A DNA stretch of 64,000 nucleotides. Origin: Tenodera sinensis. Taxonomy: Eukaryota > Arthropoda > Insecta > Mantodea > Mantidae. Positions within the stretch are counted from its first letter, which is position 1. Every line of letters starts with the position of its first letter. The notes beneath the pieces were generated by a model, which ran no database searches, was not told where the DNA came from, and saw only the letters and a program-made list of their open reading frames with translations. The stretch covers positions 58,480,773-58,544,772 of the forward strand of contig CM060972.1 of the NCBI GenBank assembly GCA_030765045.1, given 5' to 3'. Position numbers and translations under genes: made by a program. This document shows, piece by piece, positions 22,907-34,925 of the stretch.

Positions 22907-23770
22907 ACTTTCTCTACTGGTAAGTAGAAGGCAGTATTGTATTCCACCCAAAAATTCGATGTCGAGATTTCACCAGAAATATACGTTTTGAGGCCCCCTG
23001 AATCCAAAAAAAAAAAAAAAAGCATTTTTAGAAAAAGGTCCGAGTGTGTCTGTGTGTCTGTCAGTCTGTGGACAGCATAACTCAAAAAAGAAAAGTCGGT
23101 TAAAAGCCAAACTTGGTATTTATGTTTAATGTCTTTCAACAATGCGACACGAATATTTTGAAGAAAATAGCCCCACCCTACACTACCCTTTACATGGAAC
23201 ACTTTTCGAAAATTTTGATTTTCTTGAAAATGGCTCTAACGATTTTGATTAAACTGTCATATGTTTGAGATATTTTGATGACAAATGAAATGTATATCTT
23301 GAATTTTCTGGCTGTAGCCCTTGTAGTCTTATTTACTCTGGACGACTTTTGCATAACTGGTAAACCGTTAGAGATAGACCAAATTATACTATACAAAAAA
23401 TGTAGATCTTGCTAAAATACACAATTTATGTCGCAATACATTTTCTTGTAGGGTGAACCATTTCGGAGATATTCCTTGTTATGTGTGTGAGTTTGGGAAA
23501 ACTTAGAACTTTAGCGAAATGCAACAACGTTGTTCATCTTTTTATATGTTAATCGTGCAAAGAGAACGGAATCTCAAAGGTCAAAAAGATTTGACTGTCG
23601 CACAAAGCCTTCTGTATTCTAATATTCCCCTTTCACCTACAAGGACATAAGCAATAAGATAATTTGTACGAATGTTTATCTTAACTAACATGGAGATATA
23701 GGAATAAGAGTTTGTTAGAATGGTTAGTACAAGAGTAGAGAAAGTCATGTGAGTGCAACACATCAGATTA
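22907..23770 (-). repeat. repeat A, near full-length, inverted
   Basis: Runs from ACTTTCTCTACTGG (end in this orientation), through CCACCCAAAAATTCGATGTC, a poly-A run and a TGTCTG-rich patch at the microsatellite site (23043-23070). It then passes through CATAACTCAAAAAAGAAAAG, AATGCGACACGAATATTTTG, GGCTCTAACGATTTTGATTA and CCATTTCGGAGATATTCCTT to TTAGTACAAGAGTAGAGAAA. Both ends carry ACTTTCTCTAC / GTAGAGAAAG in inverted orientation. Confidence 0.85.
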
Positions 23771-23799
23771 TTTTTTATCTAAATTCAAGGTCCTAAACC

Positions 23800-24360
23800 A
23801 AAATTTCAGAGCTCTTTCTATAATCATACCCTTCCTCGGCACCCTCTCCATCTCCATCTGCGTTACTTCTCTTGCCACCGCACTTGGAAGACCCAACACT
23901 TCCCTGCAAAACATCCTATGAATTCTACGAGTTCTTCCCCCATTCAGTCCCCATATTTCTATAACAGAACAGTTTTGGTTTCACGGCCATGTTAAAAAAA
24001 ATTTTCTCAATCATTTGATCCTAATAATCGGTACTCTGTACTTAAAACTTCTTATTGTTGACATGGTTCCTTTCCCGTTTGTCATAGCTAATTTCTTTTG
24101 TTTTTCGCACCCCCACTCCCAACTATTTTTATTCCTAAGTAGATACATTCTCGTACTTCTTTATACTCCTTATCCCCTTTTTCCACTTTTCATATTTACT
24201 CAATGTTGCTTCCTTCTTAAATACCACTAATTGCGTTTGCGTCCTGCTTTACAGTTAAGTTCCATTTATTGTAGTATTTATCTACTTCCTGCAGCGCTTA
24301 CTTCAGACCATTTACTGCAATTGATCCCACTACCAGATCCTCAGCGAACAGTATCAAAGG
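23800..24360 (-). pseudogene. LINE reverse transcriptase fragment
   Basis: On the minus strand LFAEDLVVGSIAVNGL carries the catalytic motif normally FADD (here FAED). It is followed by ALQEVDKYYNKWNLTVK, the conserved DK-C-KWNL-VN helix, and further on by YLGIK. A gap leads to IHRMFCREVLGLPSAVAREV and ERALKF, the C-terminal thumb region of the same class of non-LTR reverse transcriptase. The first half of the enzyme is missing because the (ATT)n array begins immediately upstream at 24361. The FADD to FAED change, stops and frameshifts make it inactive. Confidence 0.8.
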
Positions 24361-24655
<295 letters not shown>

Positions 24656-25857
24656 TGCAGGCATAAAATGCATTTTCTTAGCGATATTGCTGCTTTAGGA
24701 GAGCGTTGCGTTTGTCCTAGTCTTCATCAAATTAGTTAAAATAAATAGCATAGCTTCACCAGGTTCCGTATCATCTAATATTGCAAAACAACTTAATTTC
24801 ACATTAATACAAACCTATATTAACTAAGAATTTATCAAGAATTATTGTTAAAGCAAGTTTGATACCAACTTAAGTAATCAATCAGCAATTTCAGATACAC
24901 CATTACTCATATTTCGTCAAGTTCAAAGGAGTTCCAGTTCATAAAATAATTTTGTCTTAAATAACAGTTATACTAATCTTAATAAGAAATATTTTATGTA
25001 TATAATATTCGTATGAACAATAAAATGTATATTTTGAATATTCTGCTGTAGCCTCTGAAATGTTCATTCTTACTGCACTTTATATATACAAATTATGTAT
25101 TGCAAAAACCTGAGTTTATTTGCAGTTTTTCCAATACATTTTTAATACTAGAATTACCTTGTACAATTGCCATTTTGGAAATTTTTGCTACTATATGGCT
25201 ATTTCCCAATTTGAAATGGGTTGTCTAATGGAATATATGTACCAGAATTGATTCTTCCTTTTTCCTGCTCATTAGTGATAGAAAATGATTATGATTTAAG
25301 CTATCAATAGTCGTACTGTCTTGTTTGTAGCCATTTCTAACTAACAATTTATCGAAATTAATGTTAAGTGTCATTATATGAGCATAAGGCATACCTATGA
25401 GTGGTCATGGCCCTAGAATGTAAAATGTTAGATATTAAATTATCCTTGTAATCGTTATCATTCTCATATTCTGATAATTATTATCATCATTGTCATTATT
25501 ATCATTATTACTATTTATGTTAAGATTTGTAAAGACAAAATTGCACGTGGTGTAGACGTTGTGCCACCCTAAAGGAGTGGTTGCCGTTATTTAACAAAGG
25601 AATAAAAGTAGCTACCGGCAGATGTTCTTAACCGGTAAGAAAAAATCAGAGCAAGTCTTAAAGCGATACGAGGGTTGTGATGAGGGGATGTTATTTATCG
25701 TTAACCAGACAAACCTGTGCCTTCTTGCTAGAGCTCTCGGGCATTTTATTACTGTGGAAATCAGTAGTGGGTAATCAAACATTTTGTCCTCGTGGTAGTT
25801 CTGTATACCCTTATTCAGAATTTCGTTTTTAGCAGCCTAAAGTTTGCTGCATTTTAT
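24656..25857. other. no recognised gene
   Basis: About 1.2 kb of AT-rich DNA, with a short imperfect ATT/ATC patch at 25470-25520. No similarity recognised. Confidence 0.4.
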
Positions 25858-25994
25858 TATTTCCTCTACTACGTATAGTAGTAAGTAGGGAAATATTGTA
25901 TTCGACCCAAAAATTCGATGTCGAGATTTCATTGGGAATGTGTTTCGAAGCCTCCTCAATGCAAAAAAAAGCATTTTCACAAAAATGTGTGTGC

Positions 25995-26049
<55 letters not shown>

Positions 26050-26090
26050 CGCGCGCGCGTGCGTGTGTGCGAGCGAGCAACAACTATTTT
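25858..26090 (-). repeat. repeat A right half plus (TG)n(CG)n
   Basis: Contains CTACTACGTATAGTAGTAAG, ATTCGACCCAAAAATTCGAT, GTCGAGATTTCATTGGGAAT, poly-A, then (TG)n from 25987 and (GC)n at 26041-26060. The left half of repeat A should follow the tract but does not; repeat C begins there. Confidence 0.8.
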
Positions 26091-26097
26091 CTTGACC

Positions 26098-26300
26098 TGA
26101 TTACCCTCCCCCTCCCCATATGTAGGACTTACAGCCCCTAGGACTTACAACGCAGTGCCTAGGGTCAGACGCCTGTCGGGGAGGAACCTATGAACCGGAC
26201 AGAGTGAAGACCTGGAAGCAGGTGGTCAACCAAGCACTAGGTATGAGAGTAAGGAAGAGGATGGTATGAAATGCAGACGAAATGGATGATTGGAAAGGTG
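26098..26300 (+). repeat. repeat C
   Basis: TGATTACCCTC, TATGTAGGA, CCCCTAGGACTTACAA and CCTAGGGTCAGACGCCTGTC followed by GGGGAG recur inverted at 42195-42290. Two copies in the window mark it as interspersed. Its nature is unknown; the downstream frame hints at LINE coding but nothing decisive. Confidence 0.6.
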
Positions 26301-26824
26301 ATAATGGAGCAATTGGTGGAATAATTGGCGGGCGAAACCGGAGAACCCGGAGAACACCCACCCTGACACCGCTTCGTCCACTTCCCCCTTTATGGTTAAC
26401 TCAGGTAGGGGACCAAACAGTACACCGACAAGAAACGGTGCGCTGAAATGCTCCTACTTTAACTGTATTTCTACACCCAACACAGCAGTCGAACGAAATG
26501 ACGCACCATTGGTTACAAACGTAAGTGCAATAGGAAGTATCTTAATAGAGCTTAAATCTGCGCCAGGTAAAACTGCAAAGGAAGTAGTAGACAATTTTAA
26601 TTACCTACCTACTTCGAGATAATCTAGGGTACCATGCATTACAACATATTACCAATATCTAGTAAAACGGAAACTAAATGCCCGATATGGAGGGGACATT
26701 GTCACTGGAAGAAATAGCAAACTTTAAAATGTATGTTCCCATAATATCGGTTGTAGCCGAACGTTATCTATCCAATACAAATTAATTCTTAGAAACAACA
26801 GAGAAACGTTTCCGTTTTCAAAAC
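26301..26824. other. no recognised feature
   Basis: The plus-strand frame at 26392-26622 shows no similarity I recognise. Confidence 0.35.
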
Positions 26825-27135
26825 TTAGACACCCCCTTCCCCCGTGGCACAATCGTGCATCCGGACCAAGTCTACCGTCCGATCGTTGCGTCCTCCACCT
26901 CTGCCCACCATAGGCGTCACTAGTGAGGTGCAGTTATACGGACTTCTCGACCAGGGACCGCTACTTTTCAATCAAGCAGCTCCTCAATTGGCCCCTCAGA
27001 GACTTAACGAGGCTGAGTGTACCCTTAACCAGGTCTCCTAGTGGGAGAAAATCCCTACGCCGGTGCCAGGAATCGAACCCAGGTCTCCCGCTTGGTAAGC
27101 AGCAGCGCTACCACCACGCTAACGAGACGAACAAA
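26825..27135 (-). mobile_element. SINE family S2, full length, inverted
   Basis: Most complete minus-strand copy. Reading from its head at about 27133: an A-box-like region CGTGGTGGTAGCGCTGCTGC, then a B box complementing AGGAATCGAACCC at 27069. Next follow GATTTTCTCCCAC, GAGGCTGAGTGTACCC (complement strand), TCCTCAATTGGCCCC and the GTGGCACAATCGTG end. At about 300 bp it defines the S2 length. Confidence 0.8.
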
Positions 27136-27299
27136 CCTTAAAGTGATAGCTGTTATATAATGCGATGGGAAGAATTAAATTCACTTCAGCAGCCGTGCCA
27201 GTACACAAATTTGGCGAGTTTTGCAGCAGCATTTTTATTAGTTTGATAGATTATAACTGTATTGTTGCATCGGGCTCGACACACAACAAAGGACGGACG

Positions 27300-27690
27300 T
27301 GGTCAAACTACTTCACACCACGTACCTGGCAGGCGAGCGGGGAAAGACGTTTAAGGTCAGGCTGCCTCGAGCGACTGCTGTATGAATGTGACTTGTCAAC
27401 AATTGAAGCTGCAGAAACAAAAGGGGTTTCGAGGATGTTCGCGAGACTTGTAGCTGCGTCATTTCCGATGCGTGCGTGCGTCGTAAGAAGCTTCTAACGG
27501 GTGACGAGTGATCGTATCGACATAGTATATGACAAAAAGAGAGAGTGAAGAAGGATACTTAAAGGACTGAGCAAGGTTACCAGAAGTAAAAAATTACGAG
27601 TTTTGATAGCCGGAAAAAATGTAGACTTTTAACGACGAGAAGAAAACTGAATACTTGTAAAATTTTGAAAGGCAATAGAGCGATAGAAAA
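27300..27690 (+). repeat. repeat B, diverged copy
   Basis: GACGAGTGATCGTATCG, GAGAGAGTGAAGAAGG, GGACTGAGCAAGGTTACCAG and AAGTAAAAAATTACGAGTTT align in order with 62750-62880 (GTCGAGTGATTGTATCG, AGTGAAGAGAAGC, GGACTAGATCAAGGCTAACA). Upstream, AAGGTCAGGCTGCCTCGAGC resembles 62388-62405. Confidence 0.55.
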
Positions 27691-28519
27691 GTAACCGGAC
27701 TAATTTTGCCTTTTGTCACACTGTCAGGAAATGGGATTCGTAGAATTGCCGTTTTGTCACAGTATTAACTTAGATCTTCAATGTTAAAAATAATGACCCA
27801 AAAGAGAACAATTTCGATTTTTTCATTATTGCATCATTTTATGAGGTTTTGGATAGATCATATTTATTTGTTAATAAATATATATTTTAAATTACGTAAT
27901 TACTTAAACATTTTAAAGTTTAATGCGTATGTATCTATCCTAGCCATATTAATAACAATCGGTTTGTCCATTGTTGCTTGAAATAACTTTTTCTTCAGGG
28001 TAGCAGTATTCCTGAAAAATCAAAAATAACCAGAAACATTTCGGCTCGTATGAAAAGGTCAAGTACAAAAAATAGCAATTTATGTTAAGGCTCAAGCCAT
28101 CTTACTTTTTGCTTGTAGCAAACATAAAATTGAGTTCGCATTTCGATAATCATCGATGTTACTGTTAAGGGTTTATTTCAATTTTGTGCACTGTATGTCG
28201 TAAACCACCGCGTGTTATGTAAAACATTCCGGATGTCATACATTCACAATTCCGATCAGCTGTTTGATGTGACGTCACAATCTAGCTCATGATTCACGGT
28301 CATCTTCCGGATTATTGCTACACAGGTGTTCGACATTCTCCCTATAATCTAACTGGAACAACTCATGTTGCATATTGATTGATAGCATCGCCCAAATGGT
28401 TTTTAGAAAAGAAGAACATTTTCAAAGAACCGTTTTTTGTTTTACAAGAACTCGTGTAAAAGGTAAACAGGAAGTCTGAAACCAAAAGGTGACAAAAAAA
28501 CACGTGCACATTCACATAG
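27691..28519. other. no recognised gene
   Basis: AT-rich. A TGACGTCA palindrome near 28270 is a CRE-type octamer, but no promoter or transcript context is visible. Confidence 0.4.
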
Positions 28520-29218
28520 CTTTCTCTACCCATTATCACCCCTATTCTAAAAATCTGATGTGTTTCACTCACATGACTTTCTCTACTCTTCTACTAACCA
28601 TTAGAACTCTTATTCCTATATCTTCTTCGTGTTAGTTAAGATAAACATTTGTACAAATTATCTTATTGCTTATTTCCTTGTAGGTGCAAGGGGAATATTA
28701 GAATACAGTAGGCTTTGTGCGATAGTAAAATATTTTAAAGCTTTGAGATTCCGTTCTCTTTGTAAACTTAACATATAAAAAAATTAACAAAGATGTTCCA
28801 TTTCACGAAAGTTTTAAGTTTTCCGAAACTCACACACACAACAAGGAATATCTCCGAAATGGTTCACCCTACAATAAAATTTATTTATACATATATTGTG
28901 TATTTTAGCAAGATCTACTAGTATGATTTGGTCTAACGGTTTACCAGTTATGCAAAAGTCGTCAAGAGTAAATACGACTACAGGGGTTATAGCCAGAAAA
29001 TTCAAAATATAGATTTCATTCGTGATAACAAATTTCTCAGACATATGACATTTTAATCAAAATCGTTAGAGCCATTTTCAAGAAAATAAAAATTTTCCAT
29101 GTAAAGAGTAGTTTAGGGTAGGGCTATTTTCTTCAAACTCTTCATGTCGCATCGTTGAAAGACATTAAACTTAAATACCAACTTTGGTTTTTAACCGATT
29201 TTTCGTTTTTGAGTTATG

Positions 29219-29304
<86 letters not shown>

Positions 29305-29437
29305 GCGGACCTTTTTTCCAAAAATGCTTATTTTGGATTCAGAGGGTCTCAAAATATATATTTCCGGTGAAATCTCGACATCGAATTTTTGGGTGGAATA
29401 CAATACTTCCTTATACATATCAGTAGAGAAAGTAAAA
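28520..29437 (+). repeat. repeat A, full length with (CA)n(CG)n
   Basis: Starts with two TTTCTCTAC motifs (about 28523 and 28573) separated by about 50 bases. It proceeds through TTGTAGGTGCAAGGGGAATA, TTCCGTTCTCTTTG, GGAATATCTCCGAAATGGTT, TTTTGAGTTATGCTACAC, the (CA)n tract from 29221 and CG to 29306, CCTTTTTTCCAAAAATGC and ATTTTTGGGTGGAATACAAT. It ends at GTAGAGAAAGTAAAAA. This is the best reference copy. All frames across it are artefacts. Confidence 0.9.
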
Positions 29438-29854
29438 ACGAATCATGCAAAAGCTGCTCAACTTTTGCTTCCTATTAATCCGGACACATTTTTGCCAGAA
29501 AGAGTACCGATTTTGCTGCAGAGCATAAAACTGACTGAGAATACATTCAATTCTTTGAAAATAAAATCGACAAAAAGTTGGGTTGATATTATCCATAATT
29601 ACCATTACCTTAAGCCGGCGTCCCAAAGTCCAACATTTTTTACCAAACTTTTCGTATCCATTGAAATTACACACAAAAGAAACGGTGTCTAAACCACTAT
29701 GAAGCAATTTGTTCCAAAAACAAATGACAGTTCACGTAGCTAGCGTAAGGAACAGACATTGTGGATGCAAATAACAGCGACTGCTATATTAAGTATAGGT
29801 TTGGACATATTTCTATGACTTTCAGTAGGAAGAAAAGATGTAGAAGGAGTAAAA

Positions 29855-30085
29855 GTCACTGGTAGACAGAGTCATGGTTACAAAGAAGAGAACAGGGCAC
29901 AGGTCGAGGTTGTATATTGAGTCTACTACAAAACGAATTGAGGTAAGAGGACTCAGAAAACTATCGCAATTTTCTACCAATTGACGAAGATTTATTTCTT
30001 AACTTGTTACATCGTGTTGAATGCAAAGTTACATGCGAAAGTTAGCAGAACCACGAAAAATTAGCCACTGCAGCACAAACTCAAA
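29855..30085 (+). pseudogene. PIF/Harbinger-like nuclease fragment
   Basis: Reads CILSLLQNELR, stop, EDSENYRNFLPIDEDLFLNL, LHRVECKVTC, stop, QNHEKLATA. The LxNELxxEDxxNYRNFLRM-D-FxxLL pattern is the N-terminal region of PIF/Harbinger (HARBI1-like) nucleases found in many insects. The catalytic DDE part is not detected downstream. Two in-frame stops. Flanking sequence 29438-29854 and 30086-30389 shows no further recognisable coding. Confidence 0.55.
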
Positions 30086-30389
30086 CTCAACAGCTGTTAT
30101 ACACAACAGCTGACTACATGTTGCTTGCGCAGTTCACCATATTAGATGCAACTCACATCGTTTTGGGTACAAACAAGATAGTTATGCAACTCTGGATGTC
30201 TCGATGCAGTTTTGTTGTATACAAAGTTTTTGACCAAAACTTTGGAGTTGCCCAGCTAAGACTTTTCCAGGGTTTTCCTTATCCCAAATAGACAATGCTG
30301 TAAACCCAAGCTCAATGGTACATATGCATTTCATTCAAGAAGCGTCAAACATAAATTATATACAATATGTAGTATGATTGTTACATGCA

Positions 30390-31345
30390 CGAGACCTTCT
30401 CTTTTCAATCTTTTACACATATCCTTACAGAAGTTTATTCATTTCATGTTAACAAACTCACACTTTCACTACACATTTACATATTATGTCTCGTAGGTGT
30501 AAGAAGAGTACAATAGGCTAAAGTAATAATCAGATTTTAAAAAGATTGCTAAGAGATGGCTTCGAAATTCCATGTCTTCATGACCTCAAGAAAATCCTTG
30601 TTGCATTCACTTGCCTTTCTCTACCTATTCCTCAAAAACCTTGTTCTTATATCTATTACATGTTAATCGAGATAGACTTAGGTGCAATGTGAATAAAAGA
30701 ATTCTGTAGGCCAGTGGTGTTATTGAGGGGAAACGGGCTGGTTACTTTTTCTCCTCCCTACTTATCCTTTGGTGGTGACGTCACACAAAAAAACGTATCT
30801 TTAATATAAACTGGTGCTTTAACGAATGGAGGGAAGTTCAAGGGCTTGCCGACAACTAATTCATTTCGGTCTTTTAACGAGATTTACATTTTTTTTTAAT
30901 TAGATTTTGTTCATCTCTAACGGTTTACCACTTATAGAAAATTCAGAATGAAGTGTACTTCACAGCTTATTTACAGACAATCTAAAATGTAAGTTTCTTT
31001 TATCATGGAAATAATAACATATAAGTAATACTTCAAACAAAATCCTTACTCATTTTTGAGAAAATCGTAAATAATGAAACTTCTCATGTAAACAGTAGTT
31101 TGGGTTGGATCAAGTTTCTTCAAAATGTTCGCATTGCATTCTTAGAAGACACTGAAGTTAAACACCAATATTGGTATCTATTTAACCCACTTTTTGTTCT
31201 AGCCATCATGTTTACACAACACGCGGGTCTTTCTTTAAAAGAAGTTTTATACCGGAGAAATAAAGCATTTCCAGTGAAATCTCTATATGGTATTTCGGTG
31301 GACTGCAATACCTCTGCTTATTTTAAGTCACTAGTAGAGAAAGTA
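30390..31345 (+). repeat. repeat A, diverged, no microsatellite
   Basis: Collinear but degraded. There are two 5' modules (near 30390 and 30600, each ending in a CTTTCTCTAC-like motif then a GTAGGTG-AAG motif). TATTTTGTTCATCTCTAACG, TAAACACCAATATTGG, ATCATGTTTACACAAC and TATTTCGGTGGACTGCAATA follow, with the end at AGTAGAGAAAGTAAG. The usual microsatellite site holds only a short CACAACACG string. Confidence 0.65.
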
Positions 31346-31465
31346 AGTAAATATGATGTGACACATTGATATAACTTTCTCTATCCAATCTTCTCTATTT
31401 ATATACAAGTTCTGCAAACTATTGTTACAAGAAAGCACTTCCAGCGAGAGAAGCGTGAGCTCTGC

Positions 31466-31705
31466 AACAAAGATGGCGCGCATCTTAGTGTCGTCAGCAT
31501 GTGGAGAGCAGGAAAATATGCTGCGATTTTTGTGGGCTGATTTGACCCGATTGAAATACACAGGCACATGCATGACGTATATGGGTACGACCGCAGTAAT
31601 GTCCCCAGGTGGTGTGCATTCAAAGACGGCCGTGATAACCATTGTGATTCGCCACATTTCGGACGGCCGGTAGCAGCTGCAACCTCGCAGAATGTCAGCC
31701 ATTGA
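31466..31705 (+). pseudogene. mariner-family transposase, N-terminal DNA-binding part
   Basis: One frame gives EQENMLRFLWAD; the next gives FDPIEIHRHMHDVYG, SNVPRWCAFKDGRDN, then SPHFGRPVAAATSQNV. This is the paired helix-turn-helix of mariner transposases (EIHRRMxxVYG, V-RWC-F-EGR, SGRP). That region binds the terminal repeats. A frameshift joins the two segments and SGRP is changed to FGRP. No catalytic half follows. Confidence 0.75.
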
Positions 31706-32524
31706 GGTGGCAATATATAGGTATTATCTTTTACCCGGGAAGTGTGGTACCTATTTCATAAACCACACTATATTCCTATCGATATTGTTTCTCGTACATT
31801 CGTTACATATACCGGGTGAGTCTTTTCATCCTGCAGATTGGTAACTAGGCAACTCTGCAGACAATGTGAAATGCAGGTGCTGACACTAGCCCGCTGACTA
31901 GGGATACGGTGGTGCTCCTTATTAACGTGCTCTAGTAGTGCAATGATGGTGCAATCAAATACAACTGGGTTTTGCTGGGGAATACAGTGGTGATGATGGC
32001 ATCCAGATAGAGGAATCAAAGAGAATAATCTGACTTGCCTTCCTGCTAAATGAAATAACAAGCTGCAGGCTCTAGCTCCACCTGAAATCACTTTAGGCGA
32101 AGTCATGGCGAAGGTTGGAAGTTCAAATCACGCCTGCACATAAATACACCTTTTATTCATTTCTGTTTATGTTTTGAGAACGTTGTAGCAAATCATGTGT
32201 TGATTCCGAATACACCAGAAAGTGGATTTGTCTATAAACAGAAAGTTCCAGCCGTACATACTGTGGCACAGTGTTTTTGAATAGAGAGTATCTGGATATG
32301 ATATACAGGGAAGCGCAGCGGAATGCAACGGAGACACGAGTAAAATATAATGTAACAACGCCATAGATTTCCAAGCAATAATTACAATGTTATTATGTAT
32401 TTATTTATGATGTTCATTAAGCTTGCCACGGTGTGACAATTAACAGTGTGTTTTCAGTGAAACGATACTTTCATGCTAAACTATCAGATTTCTAGTTAAA
32501 TTTACTAAACATAAAATGCACCTT
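31706..32524. other. no recognised gene
   Basis: Frames at 31768-32106 and 32153-32374 have no similarity I recognise. Near 32120 GTTGGAAGTTCAAATCACGC may be a decayed tRNA-like B box. Confidence 0.35.
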
Positions 32525-32605
32525 CAAGTGGCGGTATATGAACCTGGGACTTCACCACTGAAGGCCAGCTTGTTGCGCTACGCGAGCGAGCCACTTCACA
32601 CACAA
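32525..32605 (-). repeat. tRNA-like SINE head
   Basis: The minus strand reads GTGGCTCGCTCGCGTAGCGC, AACAAGCTGGCCTTCAGTGG, then a B-box-like CCAGGTTCATATACCGCCAC. It has tRNA length and order but cannot fold as a clean cloverleaf, so it is a SINE head or pseudo-tRNA. Confidence 0.5.
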
Positions 32606-33289
32606 TGATGCAAAGCGTTCATTTCGGCCAAAATTGATACGACAAGATGCAATGGACAGTGTTAACGGCATAGTTTGTAATACTCCGGGACTGTATAACT
32701 TCTAAATCCGTTGGCTGAGAAGACTCGCCTTATAGAAAAGACTGAACAAAACAATTGTAGGAGATTTGAATATGAACCTAAGATAATTAACAGTGAATAA
32801 ATAAGACATATAAACATAACATCATGTTTAACAATGAACCATTAACTATAACTCTAAAATGAAAATAAACAAATAAATAGGTCATACTCATGTTCATATG
32901 TCCAGTGACTGTCTTCTAGCAGAGAGAAACAGAGGTCTTTGCTGACGTTTTCTATAACTGGTTAGGGTTCGGAGAGAAGTGTGTAGCACAGACGATTTAA
33001 TCAAATCCATATCTTTCTATTTCTATTTCGTATATAGTCGAATCTGTGCTGTGGTGGGTGAGAGGGCACTACCAAACGGCATGTTCAGAGGACTTTCTCT
33101 CCTCACATTAACAGGTATCTGTTTCAAAGAGACCGAAACGATAAGGATATGTGCTTTAGGGGCCGTGGCCGCATAAGTAGTGTATCAGGCTTCTGGACAC
33201 AGCAAGGAATTTCTAATCGTTGTGCATTTCTTCAATATTTGCTATAATATGAATAGTTCTCCGTCCTGTGGAGCTTGTAATCCAAAACT
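32606..33289. other. no recognised feature
   Basis: AT-rich, no similarity seen. Confidence 0.35.
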
Positions 33290-34660
33290 CATGTGATTCG
33301 GTTTGAAGTACTGCCAAAATGTCCATCTCCTACTGGGGCCCCGGCTCAACCAGTGCGTAGCCCCTCGCCTTCTATTTTCCATGTCAAATGGTATATCAGC
33401 AACGCATCTGTTGGCGTAGTGGAAAAGGCGCCAGTCTTATGTATTGGGAATTGTCTCTGGATTTTGCGTAGCACTTTTTGTACCAGAATTAGACTCTGTG
33501 ACACCCATATACTTGCGAAACTCATTATCGAGACCAAGATCGTGTTGTGTTGGTCTTTACCACTTTATATGGAATTTTTCCATGACTATCTGCCAATCTA
33601 GCAGTTTTGTGGATGACTGCTGTCGTTTTGATTGTACAGTCATTGATCTGTTCCTTAAAAAGTAGTCCATCAATGGTGATACCCAGGTGATTTATGTTCC
33701 TGAGCCTTTTAGCCTTTTGTTCCCCGATGTAAATTGCTGGATCTCTTTAAGGTTACCTTTTAGAAGGGTGTATGTAGTTTTCCTGATGATATTTTAAGCT
33801 TCAGCTCCTCTATTTTTTGGGCTATTATGTTTAAGGTGGTGGTGCTGAATTCTTCCAGTTGTCTTCTAGAGTTAGCGTGAATTATAAATAAGATAAATAA
33901 GATGCCAGCGTCATGTCACCATTTTGTGAACTATCATGAATATTCCATTATGGATGTCTGATAATGAACTCTCTACAAAGAATGGAACAGTGATTCATGT
34001 ATGTCACCATTTTGTGAACTATCATGAATGTTCCATAATGAATGTCTGATAATGAACTCTCTACAAAGAAAGGAATAGCGTCAATGGATGTGGTCTTCTT
34101 CCATTAACTCGGCCAATTTTTTCAGTAGAAGTTCTAATTCTACATATTGGAATAAAGAGCAGCCTTTAGTGATGTCCAATACGTAACTGATTGGATAACT
34201 TGCCAGCCATTGCAGTAGTCTATTAGCGTCTGATTTAAGTCTTCGGGACAGTTCTTATTCCTCAGTTCGCTGAACAGGTTAGGTCACCATAAATGTTAAA
34301 GGTCCCTTGTATGTCTAGCAGCATGCCCATGGTGTATTTCATATTGCTTAATTTTGGGCTTAACGCGTGGAGGACTTCATTGGGAATCTTGTCCGGTCCT
34401 GTGACTTTCCTCTTACGTAAAGGGCCCATCACTTTTGCGATGTCTTCTTCAGTAAAGGGTGGGGTTACGTGGAAGTTGTATAGCGGTTCATCTTTTGTCT
34501 TAGTATTTTATGATAGGGGCTGTCATCTACATCTGTATCTGATGGTATTAAGTGGCTAAGTAGGTATAATGGGGATTCTTCTATCCATGTACGAGATCCA
34601 CAGTGTATTTTGCACAATTCTTTAGGGAAGGCATCAGGAATCCTTTCCCAGGTAGTTCTG
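33290..34660 (-). pseudogene. R1-like LINE ORF2, degraded
   Basis: On the minus strand, from 34660 downward: RTTWERIPDAF-like text, then PPFTEEDIAKVMGPLRKRKV, then GPDKIPNEVL (start of the reverse transcriptase, x-GPDGIPxE). An internal deletion follows, then MGMLLDIQGTFNIYG (the LLDIxGAFD catalytic region, Asp retained in LLD but AFD changed to TFN), KNCPEDLNQTLIDY and TKGCSL (from KGCPQGS). After an 88-bp duplication come LEEFSTTTLNIIAQKIEELK, KTTYTLLKG, NHLGITIDG, and C-terminal GAFSTTPTDALLIYH. This order and wording match R1-clade LINEs. It has many stops and frameshifts. Confidence 0.75.
33913..34088 (+). repeat. 88-bp direct tandem duplication
   Basis: ATGTCACCATTTTGTGAACT begins at 33913 and again at 34001. 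The two 88-base units differ by only a few substitutions (for example ATTCCATTATGG versus GTTCCATAATGA). It lies inside the R1-like LINE remnant, which has one copy of this segment in intact relatives by inference. Confidence 0.9.
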
Positions 34661-34671
34661 TGCAAAGGCTT

Positions 34672-34925
34672 CCCAGCAAATTTGAAAGTTAACTACACCA
34701 TACAATCCAGACATTGCACCGTCACACTTTCATCTGTTCAGTACCATGGACAAATGCCTGGCCGGCCAACGCTTTGAGACAGATGCAGAAGCGAGATCAG
34801 CAGTCCACAGATGACTATACTCCAGCCGAACCGACTTCTGTGAACAAGATGGAATGAAACTAGAGCCCGCGATGGGAGACATGCGCCGAAAAGATTGACG
34901 ACTAATAGAAAACCAGCTGAAAGGT
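34672..34925 (+). pseudogene. mariner-family transposase, C-terminal fragment
   Basis: Frame reads PYNPDIAPSHFHLFSTMDKC, LAGQRFETDAEARSAVHR, stop, then RTDFCEQDGMKLEPAMGDM. This is the PPYSPDLAPSDFHLF-x-K-x-L-GxRFxTDxE signature of mariner transposases with its final catalytic Asp in the APSDFHLF block, here SHF, so that catalytic Asp is lost. It belongs to a different mariner lineage from the copies with LTPLDFFLW text. It abuts the R1-like LINE remnant. Confidence 0.8.

Noticed and set aside
29155..29692. Proteins with a His/Thr run followed by EISTSNFWVEYNTS
   Set aside because: They are translations of repeat A and its (CA)n tract, seen at many sites in different frames.
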